64,000 bases of DNA from Aquiflexum sp041749095 (GTDB lineage: Bacteria; Bacteroidota; Bacteroidia; Cytophagales; Cyclobacteriaceae). The stretch lies in the NCBI RefSeq assembly GCF_041749095.1, contig NZ_JBGTCA010000429.1, forward strand, positions 7,753 through 71,752, in the 5' to 3' direction. A program made the translations under genes and the position numbers. Below are positions 9,264 through 18,311 of this stretch, piece by piece. The notes under the pieces were generated by a model. That model did not search any database. It saw only the letters and a list, made by a program, of their open reading frames with translations, and was not told the DNA's origin. How positions within the stretch are numbered: position 1 is the first letter of the stretch; each line of letters opens with the position of its first letter.

Positions 9264-9336
9264 ATCTATCTTCTTTACAACAGGAAGTTCATCAATATTT
9301 TTTTTAAATTGTAACTTTAAACAAACCCATAACAAC

Positions 9337-10257
9337 ATGAAAACCACCATCAAACTTTTATTATTGGTCATTTTCCTAATCACTTCCGTTGATTCCCACG
9401 CACAGTTTGCAAAACAACTTCAGAAAGCGGCAGAAAGAGGAGTCGCCAGGGCTGTCGAAAGAAAAGTAGAAATTGAAATAGAAAAACTTGCCATGAGACA
9501 ACTTAATAAGGTGTTTAAGGACGTTTATGGCACGGAGGATACAGGAAAAATTCCAGGCATGGATATAAAAAAAATACTGGAATCCATCGAGAATGATGTT
9601 GAAGTTGACGAATCTTATAATTTTACCGGTTATTCTATACTTGAAATGACAGGGTTAGATGAAAAGGGTAAACCTATCGAACCTGTAATTTTAAAGGCAT
9701 ATTTATCAGAAGATTCAAATATCACAGGGATGGAATTTTCTGAACAAAATAAGAAAACCAATGATACATATGTCATGATTTTTGATTTTAACAGGAGTAT
9801 TTCTATTACTCTGTTTGAAAATGACGGTCAAAAAATGAGGATGGCTTATGGATATGATTATGCTGCCATGAGTAAGTCAATAGACTTAGAAGAGGTAGAA
9901 GATGATCAAAATGTTTCTTTCCAAAAAACCGGAAATTCAAAAAATATTATGGGCTATGATTGTGAAGAATACCTGATTGAGACAGATGAAAACATCACGA
10001 ATTATTGGGTGACAAAAACTCCTATCACAGGTCAGGCTTCCTTTTGGGGGCAAAACAATCCATTTCTCACCGCAAGAATGAAGGATGTAAATCCTGGACT
10101 ATTTGATAATCTTCCTGTAGGCAATATGATGGAAGCTTACATGAAAAGTAAAAAAGACAAAAGCATTATGGAGATGAAAGTGACTGACCTTAAGGAAGAT
10201 CAACCAAAAAGTTTTCAAATGGAAGAATATCCAGGCATGGTGAATTTCACAAAGTGA
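9337..10257 (+). CDS. Secreted DUF4412-like protein
   Basis: A 306-residue protein with a clear signal peptide (MKTTIKLLLLVIFLITSVDSHAQ). A basic, helical segment follows (about residues 24-60, with ERGVARAVERKVEIEIEKLA). The rest is a beta-rich domain with the features I associate with DUF4412: GYDCEEYLIETDENITNYWVT and a C-terminal segment of the type EMKVTDLKEDQPKSFQMEEY. The function of this family is not known. Proteins of this type in Bacteroidota are periplasmic or surface associated. It stands alone between the RES pair and the DHFR gene, with 73 bases upstream. The family assignment rests on pattern memory only. Confidence 0.65.
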   Translation: MKTTIKLLLLVIFLITSVDSHAQFAKQLQKAAERGVARAVERKVEIEIEKLAMRQLNKVFKDVYGTEDTGKIPGMDIKKILESIENDVEVDESYNFTGYSILEMTGLDEKGKPIEPVILKAYLSEDSNITGMEFSEQNKKTNDTYVMIFDFNRSISITLFENDGQKMRMAYGYDYAAMSKSIDLEEVEDDQNVSFQKTGNSKNIMGYDCEEYLIETDENITNYWVTKTPITGQASFWGQNNPFLTARMKDVNPGLFDNLPVGNMMEAYMKSKKDKSIMEMKVTDLKEDQPKSFQMEEYPGMVNFTK

Positions 10258-10486
10258 TTTTACAAATAAAGATTTGAATTGAGTTTTAAAGCGAGCCGTT
10301 TGAATATAAATATAAATTTCAAAGAATCATATTACTCACCCGGATCCATAGTTTGAAATACTATCCCATTGATACAGATTTTCCAAAGCATTTTGGATGT
10401 TTGGAACAATGGGATGTTTATTTAGAAAGATTAGATTTTTTGATTTGATAAAGCTTAATAACTTCGCAGATAAACAATCCATTATT

Positions 10487-10990
10487 TTGAAAATTTCAAT
10501 CATCGTAGCCAAAGCAAAGAATAACGTAATCGGTAAGGACAACCAATTGATTTGGAAACTCAGTTCCGATCTTAGATTATTTAAAAAACTGACCACCGGC
10601 CACCACATCATTATGGGTCGAAAAACTTATGATTCAGTTGGCAAACCCCTTCCCAATAGAACTTCAATTGTCATCACCAGAAACAGAGATTTGAAACTAC
10701 CTGAAGGTCATTTTGTCTTTCATTCTTTCGAAGATGCAATTCAGCTATGTATCAGCAAAAAAATAGAACAGCTATATATTATAGGTGGCGCAGAAATTTA
10801 CCGGCAAGCCTTACCATTATGTGATGAACTCATTGTGACTGAAGTAGATGCATATCCCCAAGGAGATGTATTTTTCCCTGAAATTGACCCAAATAAATGG
10901 CAAGAAATCTCCAGGGAACGTTTCCAAAGAGATGAAAAAAACGAATATGATTTTGACTTTGTCATCTACAAACGAAATGATCAATTATAA
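10487..10990 (+). CDS. folA: Dihydrofolate reductase
   Basis: DHFR reduces dihydrofolate to tetrahydrofolate with NADPH in the cytoplasm. The protein begins KISIIVAKAKNNVIGKDNQL, then LIWKLSSDLRLFKKLT with the substrate-binding acidic Asp, GHHIIMGRKTYDSVGKPLPNR, and IEQLYIIGGAEIYRQAL for NADPH binding. I place the start at a TTG (10487-10489), which gives 167 residues, the usual size. The frame is open upstream to an ATG at 10397, but the extra 30 residues do not resemble DHFR. It overlaps cinA by 14 bases, so the two are probably co-transcribed. The non-ATG start may lower its expression. Confidence 0.93.
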   Translation: MKISIIVAKAKNNVIGKDNQLIWKLSSDLRLFKKLTTGHHIIMGRKTYDSVGKPLPNRTSIVITRNRDLKLPEGHFVFHSFEDAIQLCISKKIEQLYIIGGAEIYRQALPLCDELIVTEVDAYPQGDVFFPEIDPNKWQEISRERFQRDEKNEYDFDFVIYKRNDQL

Positions 10991-12242
10991 AGAAATAAAA
11001 GCTGAGATTTTGGCGATTGGAGATGAATTACTCTATGGTCAAATCATAGATACTAACAGCCATTGGATAAGTCAGGAACTTGACAAAATCGGTGTTCGGG
11101 TAGTTAGGAGAAGTACTGTAGGTGATTCTAGAGATTCAATTTTGACTGCATTTGGAGAAGCAGAAAAACGGGCTGATATCATTCTAATGACAGGAGGATT
11201 AGGCCCCACAAATGACGACTTGACCAAACCTTTATTGGCTGAATACTTTAATTGCAGCGTTGAATTGGTACCTGAAGCTTTAGAAGCAGTCCGGACATTT
11301 TTTGAAAAAAGAGGAAGGGAACTTACACCGATCAATGAACTTCAGGCATATTTACCAACTAAATGCACCTATGTACCCAATGAGCTGGGAACGGCCCCGG
11401 GCATGTGGTTCAATGAAAACGGCAAAGTCTGGATGTCCATGCCCGGTGTCCCTCATGAAATGAAAAAACTCATGACTGACCATGTGATTCCGAAAATCAA
11501 AGAGATCTTTCCCCTCCCCAATATCTATCATAAAGTAATCAAGACTGTTGGCATAGGGGAAAGTTGGTTGGCTGATTTGATCAAAGATTGGGAAAAAAAC
11601 CTTCCTATACACATCAAACTGGCATATTTACCATCTCTTGGTCAGGTAAAACTTCGCTTGACTGCTTTTGGGGAAGACAATGCAAAACTTCACGATGACG
11701 TTGAAAAAGAAATTGAAAAGGTCAAACCAATCATTGAAAAGTATATTTACGGGTATAACAAAGAGACCCTTGAAGAATCTGTTGGGAGGCTCTTAAAACA
11801 ACAAAATAAAAAAGTCGCTATTGCCGAAAGCTGCTCAGGTGGATATATTTCCCATTTGTTGACAAGTATTGCCGGAAGCAGCGATTATTTTCAGGGCAGC
11901 CTAATCCCCTATCACAATCATTTTAAAAACAGACTGCTTGATGTGGATTCTGAAACCTTGAAAGAGTTTGGTGCTGTAAGTGAAGAAACAGTAATTCAAA
12001 TGTCCCAAAACATCCAAAAAATGTTTGAGGCTGATGTTGGACTTGCAAGTAGCGGTATTGCAGGACCTGGCGGAGGTTGGGTTGAAAAACCCGTAGGAAC
12101 TGTTTGGATAGCTTGCGCCATGAAGGAGAAAACTGTCACAAAAAAATTACAACTTACCCAGGACAGAATGCTAAATATTCAATTGACAGGGGTAGCAGTT
12201 TTGAATTTACTCAGACTATGTTTATTGAATAAAACAGAATAA
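10977..12242 (+). CDS. cinA: CinA-family protein (competence/damage-inducible, NMN deamidase type)
   Basis: A 421-residue CinA with both domains. The N-terminal MoaB/MogA-like COG1058 domain starts AEILAIGDELLYGQIIDTNS and contains MTGGLGPTNDDLT and MPGVPHEM. The C-terminal CinA domain (from about residue 260) has VAIAESCSGGYISHLLT and GIAGPGGG, matching nicotinamide-nucleotide amidohydrolase (PncC) sites. Family members recycle NMN or hydrolyse ADP-ribose, so a role in pyridine nucleotide salvage is likely. The start at ATG 10977 (MINYKEIKAE) matches the family N-terminus. The frame is open further upstream inside folA, but that part is folA in another frame. Translational coupling to folA is likely. 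Confidence 0.94.
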   Translation: MINYKEIKAEILAIGDELLYGQIIDTNSHWISQELDKIGVRVVRRSTVGDSRDSILTAFGEAEKRADIILMTGGLGPTNDDLTKPLLAEYFNCSVELVPEALEAVRTFFEKRGRELTPINELQAYLPTKCTYVPNELGTAPGMWFNENGKVWMSMPGVPHEMKKLMTDHVIPKIKEIFPLPNIYHKVIKTVGIGESWLADLIKDWEKNLPIHIKLAYLPSLGQVKLRLTAFGEDNAKLHDDVEKEIEKVKPIIEKYIYGYNKETLEESVGRLLKQQNKKVAIAESCSGGYISHLLTSIAGSSDYFQGSLIPYHNHFKNRLLDVDSETLKEFGAVSEETVIQMSQNIQKMFEADVGLASSGIAGPGGGWVEKPVGTVWIACAMKEKTVTKKLQLTQDRMLNIQLTGVAVLNLLRLCLLNKTE

Positions 12243-12325
12243 AAATTTTCAATGGGAGTTTTGTATTCGAAAAAATAAAATTTAATTTTAAAACTTGGAA
12301 ATAAACCCAATTAAATAAAAGTAAC

Positions 12326-13627
12326 ATGGCTACTGTAGAAATGCTGATGCCCAAGATGGGTGAGAGTATCATAGAAGGCACCATACTCACTTGGCTCAAA
12401 AAAGAAGGTGATAAGATTGAACAGGATGAATCTGTTCTTGAGGTAGCCACTGATAAGGTGGACACTGAAGTCCCTGCTATTCATGGAGGAATTCTTACAA
12501 AAATACTTGCGCAGGAAGGTGAGGTAGTAGCAGTAGGTTCAGCCATTGCCCTTATCGAAACGGAAGGACAAGAAAACGGGCAAATTGAGCAAATCAAATT
12601 GACTACTGTATCTTCTAAAGAAGAATTGATGGAAGCTGCGCCGTCTAAAACTGCAACATTGATCTCCCCAACTGAAATTTTCAGCAGTTCAAACATTGCT
12701 GATGATAGATTCTATTCCCCATTGGTCTTAAGTATCGCAAAAGAGGAAAAGATAAGCAAAGAGGAGTTGGTTTCTATACCGGGAACTGGTAAAGACGGTC
12801 GGGTCACAAAACAGGACATGCTGACTTTTCTTAAAGAAAGAGAAAAACCAAAGTCAGTTGGAGTTTCCACATCTCAAGCAGTATATATTCCTCAAAAAGT
12901 CGAAATGAGTATTTCTGCACATGATGAAATCTTGGAAATGGATCGGATGCGCAAGATGATAGCACAAAGAATGGTGGATTCTAAAAGAATTTCGCCCCAT
13001 GTGACTTCATTTGTAGAAGCTGATGTTACAAATATTGTTTTGTGGAGAAACAAAGTTAAAGACAGCTATAAAAAGAAGGAAGGTGAACCAATTACATTTA
13101 CACCATTTTTCATACAGGCAGTTGCAAGAGCCATCAGGGATTTTCCTATGATCAATATTTCTGTGGATGGCGATAAAATCATCAAAAGAAAAAACATCAA
13201 TGTTGGGGTAGCAGTAGCCTTGCCAAGCGGAAATTTAATAGTGCCTGTAATCAAAAATGCAGACCAATTGAATCTAACGGGTTTATCCAAGAAAATAAAT
13301 GACTTGGCGAACAGGGCAAGAGTCAATAAACTTTCACCCGACGAACTTGTTGGAGGAACTTACACTGTTTCCAACGTAGGATCATTTGGTAATGTCATGG
13401 GTACTCCCATTATCATGCAGCCACAGGTAGCAATCTTGGCAGTTGGCGCCATTCAAAAGAAACCTGCGGTAGTAGAAACACCAACCGGTGATATGATCGC
13501 AATAAGGCATAAGATGTTTCTTTCGCATTCATACGATCACAGGGTCGTAGATGGGTCTTTGGGAGGGATGTTTGTCAGAAGAGTTGCTGACTATCTTGAA
13601 GCTTTTGATTTGAATACAGAGATATAA
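12326..13627 (+). CDS. 2-oxo acid dehydrogenase E2 (dihydrolipoamide acyltransferase)
   Basis: A 433-residue E2 core subunit of a 2-oxoacid dehydrogenase complex. The N-terminal lipoyl domain (1-78) carries the lipoylated Lys44 in VATDKVDTE. A short linker leads to a peripheral subunit-binding domain near 130-170 (FYSPLVLSIAKEE, GTGKDGRVTKQDML). The catalytic acyltransferase domain (about 205-433) ends with the active-site motif DHRVVDG, His405 and Asp409. There is only one lipoyl domain, and the core resembles branched-chain or generic acyltransferases more than pyruvate E2, which often has more. No E1 or E3 gene is adjacent, so the substrate is not settled. It ends at a bidirectional terminator shared with the converging kinase gene. 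Confidence 0.92.
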   Translation: MATVEMLMPKMGESIIEGTILTWLKKEGDKIEQDESVLEVATDKVDTEVPAIHGGILTKILAQEGEVVAVGSAIALIETEGQENGQIEQIKLTTVSSKEELMEAAPSKTATLISPTEIFSSSNIADDRFYSPLVLSIAKEEKISKEELVSIPGTGKDGRVTKQDMLTFLKEREKPKSVGVSTSQAVYIPQKVEMSISAHDEILEMDRMRKMIAQRMVDSKRISPHVTSFVEADVTNIVLWRNKVKDSYKKKEGEPITFTPFFIQAVARAIRDFPMINISVDGDKIIKRKNINVGVAVALPSGNLIVPVIKNADQLNLTGLSKKINDLANRARVNKLSPDELVGGTYTVSNVGSFGNVMGTPIIMQPQVAILAVGAIQKKPAVVETPTGDMIAIRHKMFLSHSYDHRVVDGSLGGMFVRRVADYLEAFDLNTEI

Positions 13628-13654
13628 AAAAAGAGGTCAACCGGCCTCTTTTTT
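13625..13654. terminator. Bidirectional terminator between converging genes
   Basis: AAAAAGAGG and CCTCTTTTT flank a short centre (TCAACCGG) at 13625-13654. This gives a stem with A and T tails on both strands. It lies at the end of the E2 gene on the plus strand and overlaps the last codons of the kinase gene on the minus strand. Confidence 0.75.
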
Positions 13655-16531
13655 ATTGAGCTTCTTTTCTGCACACCTCTTGAAAATTTCCGCTAACTCT
13701 TTAAATTTCACAGGCTTTGTGAGGTAATCATTCATTCCAGCTTCCATGGCTCTGTCAACATCTTCTTGAAAAGCGTTTGCGGAAAGCCCTATAATTTCCA
13801 CTGAGGTAGATCTCATTTTTTTTATATGCCTACATGCATCAAGACCATTCATGACGGGCATTTGAATATCCATCAAAATCAGGTCAAAATCATTGATATT
13901 AGCCAAATTTACAGCTTCTTCACCATTGGAAGCTACTTGATAGGTATATCCCAATTGTGACATCAGCATATCCATAAACCTGAGGTTAGTCCTGTTATCC
14001 TCAGCAATCATTACTTTCAGCGGGTATTTCTCCGCCATATTTTTCCAATCCAATAAGGAACTATCCTCTTCAAAGCTTTCCTTACTGTAAATACTTTTCT
14101 GGTCATTCGAAATTTTTCCAAAGACTGAAAATGTAAATGTTGATCCACTACCAAGAATACTCTTTATACTCAATTGCCCCCCCATCAATTCTATAAACTT
14201 ATTCGAAATCGCAAGACCTAAACCTGTTCCTTGATGCTGTCGGGTATTACTGCTATCGACTTGAACAAATGGCTTTGTCAGATCACTTATTTGATCTTTT
14301 GGAATGCCTATTCCCGTATCAGTTATTTCAAAATGAAGGATTATGCTTTTCTCTAAAATTTCTTCACCTGATATTTTAAGGTTGACTTTACCACCTTCCG
14401 GTGTGAATTTTATGGCATTACCTAAGATATTTATGAGAATCTGAATCAGTTTTTCCTTATCCAATTCCACATATTCAGGCATTATTGATTCAAATTGATA
14501 GCTGAAACTGATATTTTTCTCACTGACCAATCCTGAAAATATCCTTAATGATTTTTCAATTTCATTTTTGAAATTGAAAACTTTTGTATTGAGGGACATC
14601 TCTCCAGCTTCAATTTTGGAATAATCAAGAATATCTTTAATGATATTGAGTAATGATTCTCCCGAATCCTTGATGATTTCCACATATTCTTTTTGAATCT
14701 TATCGAGTATTGTTTCTTCCAAAAGATTAATAATTCCCAGAAGGCCATTCATGGGAGTCCTGATTTCATGACTCATGTTTGCCAAAAACTCTGATTTTGC
14801 TTTATTGGATTGCTCTGCGGACAACATTGCTTCTTGGAGGCCCTTTTCCCACAATTTCTGTGCAGTGATATCTCTTGCCATCGAAATGATTCTGCCTTCG
14901 TCAAGCTTGAATATTCTAACTTCAAATATCCTTTTCCCAATGGTTAGCATCAACTCAAACTCCATAGTCTGCAACTTTGCTGTTTGAACCACTTTGGTAA
15001 ATAACGCCATCATTTCTCTGTTCAATGGATCAGGCAGCACATTGAGTAAGGTTTTTCCCATGGAATCCGAAGCAGGATAAAGCAACAAACTTTCGTCCTG
15101 AACATAATAATCTAAAAAAACACCTTCATTATTATAAATAAAAATCAAGTCTGGAAGACTGTTTAATACTGCCCTAAGTCGGTTTTCGCTTTTTATCAAT
15201 TTTTGTTCAGACTCGAATTTCTCATTGATATCTGTACAAATCCCTACATTACCCAAATACTCACCCCCTTCATTGTAAAGTAGCTTTTCAAATACTCGGA
15301 CAACAATTATCTCTCCATTGCTTTTTATGAATTTGATCTCTGTTGTAATTACTTCTTTCTTTTCACTAATTGAATCCTTGATGATTTTATTTAGTATCAG
15401 TTTATCATCACTATGGATATAATCTTTAAAATTTCTTACAAAATCTTTTTTTGTATAGCCTAAAACATTAAAAACCTCCTCACTCACTTTGGTCATCACC
15501 CCCTTAGCATCCTGGAAATAGATAAATCCTTTGGATTCCTGCAATAAAAGTGTTTGTCTTCTAAAAAGCTCCTCGATTTCCTCAGAGCTTTTAGATAGTA
15601 AATCATTGGCATATTGGGTATTTTTTATAAACTTAAACAGGATCAAAATCACTAATGCCAATAAAACCAGAAGCCCTAAGAGTAGGTAGAAATAAGCACT
15701 ATAAACCACAAATCCCAAAAAAGTAATGTCTTGGATAAAAACAACAGCGAACTTTTTATCATTGGTAGGAAGATTGAAAGGATATTGGTGGACAAGTACT
15801 TTTAATTTCTCAGGTGAATCAATAGAACTTATAAAACCAATGTAATCTCCTTTTAAACCTTCATCAACATTTCGTGAAATATCTGATAGTATCCCACCTT
15901 CAAAAATGTAGTTCCCAAATTGTTGTTCTAAACCTAGAGTAAGAAACTCCCCATCATTGTAAATGAATTTATCCCCAGACTTGCCCAAATAATAATTCGC
16001 TAATTTGTATACAAAAAACCTATCTAAATTAGTTTTGACGGTTATTCCAACACCTTTGTTTGGATTTGACAATACCAGTTCATTTTTGTTTTGAGGAACT
16101 TGTGAATAATTTTCAAACGTAGTTCTCAAAAAATTATTTTGATCGTCAAAGTGAAAAGAAACTGTCTTATTTGGGAATGTAACCACAATCGTATCCAATA
16201 CATCTCTATGGTTATTGAAAATCCTTCTTGCTCTTTTTTCAAAAGCAAGCTCTTCATTTGAAGTTCGTTCGTAAGTCCAGGGTTCAAGGTTGTTTACTAA
16301 AAATAGCATGTCCTCATACATAAAAGTGAAATCATTTTGGATATCCTTAGCGGCGAGTTCCACTTGCTTGGAAAAAGTTTGTTTTCTAGAGTTGATTTGG
16401 TTTTCTTTTAAAACATTAAAAAAACTATATGATAAAAAAAGCACTAAAAAGATCACAGCAATTCCAATGGCTACAAACCACCTGTAATACGCTTTACTTA
16501 AAGAAAAAGAAGAATAAAGATTTGATTTCAT
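13637..16531 (-). CDS. Membrane hybrid sensor histidine kinase with extracytoplasmic sensor
   Basis: A 964-residue hybrid kinase. A membrane helix near residues 14-36 and a second near 272-302 (YLLLGLLVLLALVILIL) bracket a roughly 235-residue periplasmic region that looks like a Cache-type sensor (MYEDMLFLVNNLEPWTYER, FLTLGLEQQFGNYIFEGG). Two PAS domains follow (about 315-440 and 450-560). His588 is the phosphoacceptor in MSHEIRTPMNG. The ATPase domain has NILGNAIKFTPEG, DTGIGIPKD and GTGLGLAI. The receiver has Asp888 in LMDIQMPVMNG and Lys in LTKPVK. Its start codon overlaps the upstream lipoprotein gene by four bases, so the two are made together. No separate regulator is adjacent. Confidence 0.94.
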   Translation of the reverse strand: MKSNLYSSFSLSKAYYRWFVAIGIAVIFLVLFLSYSFFNVLKENQINSRKQTFSKQVELAAKDIQNDFTFMYEDMLFLVNNLEPWTYERTSNEELAFEKRARRIFNNHRDVLDTIVVTFPNKTVSFHFDDQNNFLRTTFENYSQVPQNKNELVLSNPNKGVGITVKTNLDRFFVYKLANYYLGKSGDKFIYNDGEFLTLGLEQQFGNYIFEGGILSDISRNVDEGLKGDYIGFISSIDSPEKLKVLVHQYPFNLPTNDKKFAVVFIQDITFLGFVVYSAYFYLLLGLLVLLALVILILFKFIKNTQYANDLLSKSSEEIEELFRRQTLLLQESKGFIYFQDAKGVMTKVSEEVFNVLGYTKKDFVRNFKDYIHSDDKLILNKIIKDSISEKKEVITTEIKFIKSNGEIIVVRVFEKLLYNEGGEYLGNVGICTDINEKFESEQKLIKSENRLRAVLNSLPDLIFIYNNEGVFLDYYVQDESLLLYPASDSMGKTLLNVLPDPLNREMMALFTKVVQTAKLQTMEFELMLTIGKRIFEVRIFKLDEGRIISMARDITAQKLWEKGLQEAMLSAEQSNKAKSEFLANMSHEIRTPMNGLLGIINLLEETILDKIQKEYVEIIKDSGESLLNIIKDILDYSKIEAGEMSLNTKVFNFKNEIEKSLRIFSGLVSEKNISFSYQFESIMPEYVELDKEKLIQILINILGNAIKFTPEGGKVNLKISGEEILEKSIILHFEITDTGIGIPKDQISDLTKPFVQVDSSNTRQHQGTGLGLAISNKFIELMGGQLSIKSILGSGSTFTFSVFGKISNDQKSIYSKESFEEDSSLLDWKNMAEKYPLKVMIAEDNRTNLRFMDMLMSQLGYTYQVASNGEEAVNLANINDFDLILMDIQMPVMNGLDACRHIKKMRSTSVEIIGLSANAFQEDVDRAMEAGMNDYLTKPVKFKELAEIFKRCAEKKLNKKEAG

Positions 16532-17532
16532 TGTAGTTCCAAATCAAGCATAAACCAATTAAGGCGTTCAATCCTTTTTGCCCTGATGATCATTTTTTCC
16601 ACGTCATCACCTAGCGTATATTTCTTTTCTCCTGCCAATATAATGTCTGAGGCCATTTTTCTAACTTCTCTACTTTTACTTTTGAACAAATTAAAATCTT
16701 CGACCCTATAACTATCAGAAGTGATTGTCTGTGTATAGGTGTGATTTTTTAAAGGAGGTAGAGAAAGGGCCTCGATGGCTTTATTTTTTCCTGCAACCAC
16801 AGTTCCTGTTGCATCCACTATCAACAAAATTTTATTTGATTTATTGATATATGATTCAACTATGTTATTGATAGTTATATCAAATGCCATAACCATCATC
16901 AATTTGTTTTCATGGTAAACAGGTTGTAAAAGGGAAATCATCCATCCTCTACCTACTGGATCAACATAGATATCTTTTACCCATACTGTGCTTTTGGAGG
17001 GATTGTGCGCTTCATCTGCTTCATAATAAAAATTGAAAGAAGTAAGGTCAAGATCCGGCTCCAGCATGTTGTACACATCATAAGGAGGATAAAGTCTGTT
17101 TAATTGTGCAGAGGAATTAAAATACACTTGTGAGACCACACTCCTTTTCCGCACAATATCTTTGAATATACTATCAAGTGGATTGGTAACATATATCATT
17201 TCCATCACCATATCAAGGTCCTGTTCCAATTCCGGTATGTATAGGGTACTTAAAGATGAGTCAGCACCTGAACCTGCATTTGCTGCGACACCTTTAATCA
17301 GGTATTTTGATTTATCTGCTTTTGATATCCATTCCTCCTTATGTTCAAATAACTCCTCTGTAAACTTTCCCAAATTGATGATTTCATCTTCAAGTTCTTT
17401 AAGGTCATAGTCCATAAGCGAAGCCATTGCTTCAAGCTCCAACCAATGTTGAGAACTTTCTATAGAATCGGTGCGATTGCAGGAACAAACTACCACCACA
17501 GAAAATAAAACTATAAATCCAGAAATCTTCAT
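16528..17532 (-). CDS. Cache-domain sensor lipoprotein coupled to the kinase
   Basis: A 334-residue protein with a lipoprotein signal (MKISGFIVLFSVVVVCSCN), so it should be membrane anchored in the periplasm. Residues about 40-315 resemble a double PDC/Cache sensor domain: an N-terminal long helix, then STVWVKDIYVDPVGRGWMIS and LLQPVYHENKLMMVMAFDI, followed by LLIVDATGTVVAGKN. These are segments often seen in Cache domains of kinases and chemoreceptors, but here there is no cytoplasmic part. It overlaps the kinase gene by four bases (ATGA). The likely role is ligand binding and signalling to the periplasmic domain of that kinase. The ligand is unknown. Confidence 0.75.
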   Translation of the reverse strand: MKISGFIVLFSVVVVCSCNRTDSIESSQHWLELEAMASLMDYDLKELEDEIINLGKFTEELFEHKEEWISKADKSKYLIKGVAANAGSGADSSLSTLYIPELEQDLDMVMEMIYVTNPLDSIFKDIVRKRSVVSQVYFNSSAQLNRLYPPYDVYNMLEPDLDLTSFNFYYEADEAHNPSKSTVWVKDIYVDPVGRGWMISLLQPVYHENKLMMVMAFDITINNIVESYINKSNKILLIVDATGTVVAGKNKAIEALSLPPLKNHTYTQTITSDSYRVEDFNLFKSKSREVRKMASDIILAGEKKYTLGDDVEKMIIRAKRIERLNWFMLDLELQ

Positions 17533-17559
17533 AATCGAACTTTAGGTAATGGCCTAAAG

Positions 17560-17799
17560 CTAAAGATTTTCAAGCTTTTTTTGAAAAGTTTGTCCCATTT
17601 CTTTAAATCTTTGGATTACTCCTCTAAAAAATTCCCCCTCATAAAACCCTTCTAATTCCGACTCCTCATGGATGTCAGTTTCAGGGATTTTAAAGGTCTG
17701 TTCCATTGGACCAAATTCAAATTTGATCAGGTATTTATTGTTCCATGAAAAAACTGAAATACGAACCTCCTCTTTAGTTAATTCTTTCACTACTCTCAT
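17560..17799 (-). CDS. Small conserved-looking protein of unknown function
   Basis: A 79-residue cytoplasmic protein with no signal peptide and no family I can name. It contains beta-like segments (VRISVFSWNNKYLIKFEFG, MEQTFKIPETDI) followed by a helix (FFRGVIQRFKEMGQTFQKK). The start overlaps the OsmC gene stop by four bases (ATGA), so it is translated from the same message and is very likely real. The pairing suggests a link to OsmC function, but the sequence does not show what it does. Confidence 0.7.
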   Translation of the reverse strand: MRVVKELTKEEVRISVFSWNNKYLIKFEFGPMEQTFKIPETDIHEESELEGFYEGEFFRGVIQRFKEMGQTFQKKLENL

Positions 17800-18212
17800 A
17801 AAGGTCGTTTTACTTTTGTAGTAAATGTGATATTGGATTTCAATGAATTAGCAACTGAGCAATATTTGTCTACAGAAAGGGCAACTACTTTTTTAAATTC
17901 TTCCTCTGTTGCATCTGGAGAAACAATAACAAAATTCAAAACAATATCTGTATAAAATGCTGGAACACCATCATTTCTGGTCCCTTCAATATCAATATAA
18001 AAATCATCAATGGTTTTTCTTTTCTTTCTCATCATCAGGACCGCGTCCACAGCAGAACACCCTCCTAAGGCCGAAAGTAATAAGTCCATGGGAGATTGGG
18101 CTTTTTTTTCCGGTGCGTCATACATATCAATATCCACCTTATTTCCTTGAAGGTTTGTAGCTTCATATTCAAAATCCCCCTTCATTCTGACGGTAACGTT
18201 TCTTTTGCTCAT
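17796..18212 (-). CDS. OsmC-family protein (organic peroxide or thiol stress)
   Basis: A 138-residue OsmC/Ohr-type protein. It keeps the two redox cysteines typical of the family: one in LLLSALGGCSAVDAVL and one in DKYCSVANSL. These reduce organic hydroperoxides in characterised members. The N-terminal region MSKRNVTVRMKGDFEYEATN is the expected strand pair. Length is normal. Subgroup assignment (OsmC, Ohr or YhfA-like) is not possible with confidence. It is the first gene of a two-gene unit with the 79-residue protein, and the unit lies downstream of the icmF gene on the same strand. Confidence 0.9.
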   Translation of the reverse strand: MSKRNVTVRMKGDFEYEATNLQGNKVDIDMYDAPEKKAQSPMDLLLSALGGCSAVDAVLMMRKKRKTIDDFYIDIEGTRNDGVPAFYTDIVLNFVIVSPDATEEEFKKVVALSVDKYCSVANSLKSNITFTTKVKRPL

Positions 18213-18225
18213 TTTTATTTAATTT

Positions 18226-18310
18226 AAAGATTCGAAAATTGAAAAATTGAAAGAATAACATCAAAACCCGGGTCTACAATTTTCCAATTTTATAATTTTT
18301 CAATTTTTAA
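18226..18310. repeat. A/T-rich inverted repeat between icmF and the OsmC gene
   Basis: The left arm GAAAATTGAAAAATTGAAAG (starting near 18235) is matched on the other strand by the right arm around 18282-18307 (CAATTTTCC... then TTTTTCAATTTTT). Between them sits the palindrome ACCCGGGT. The transcript would form a long imperfect hairpin after icmF and could act as a terminator or processing site. There are no coding frames. Confidence 0.5.
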
Positions 18311-18311
18311 T

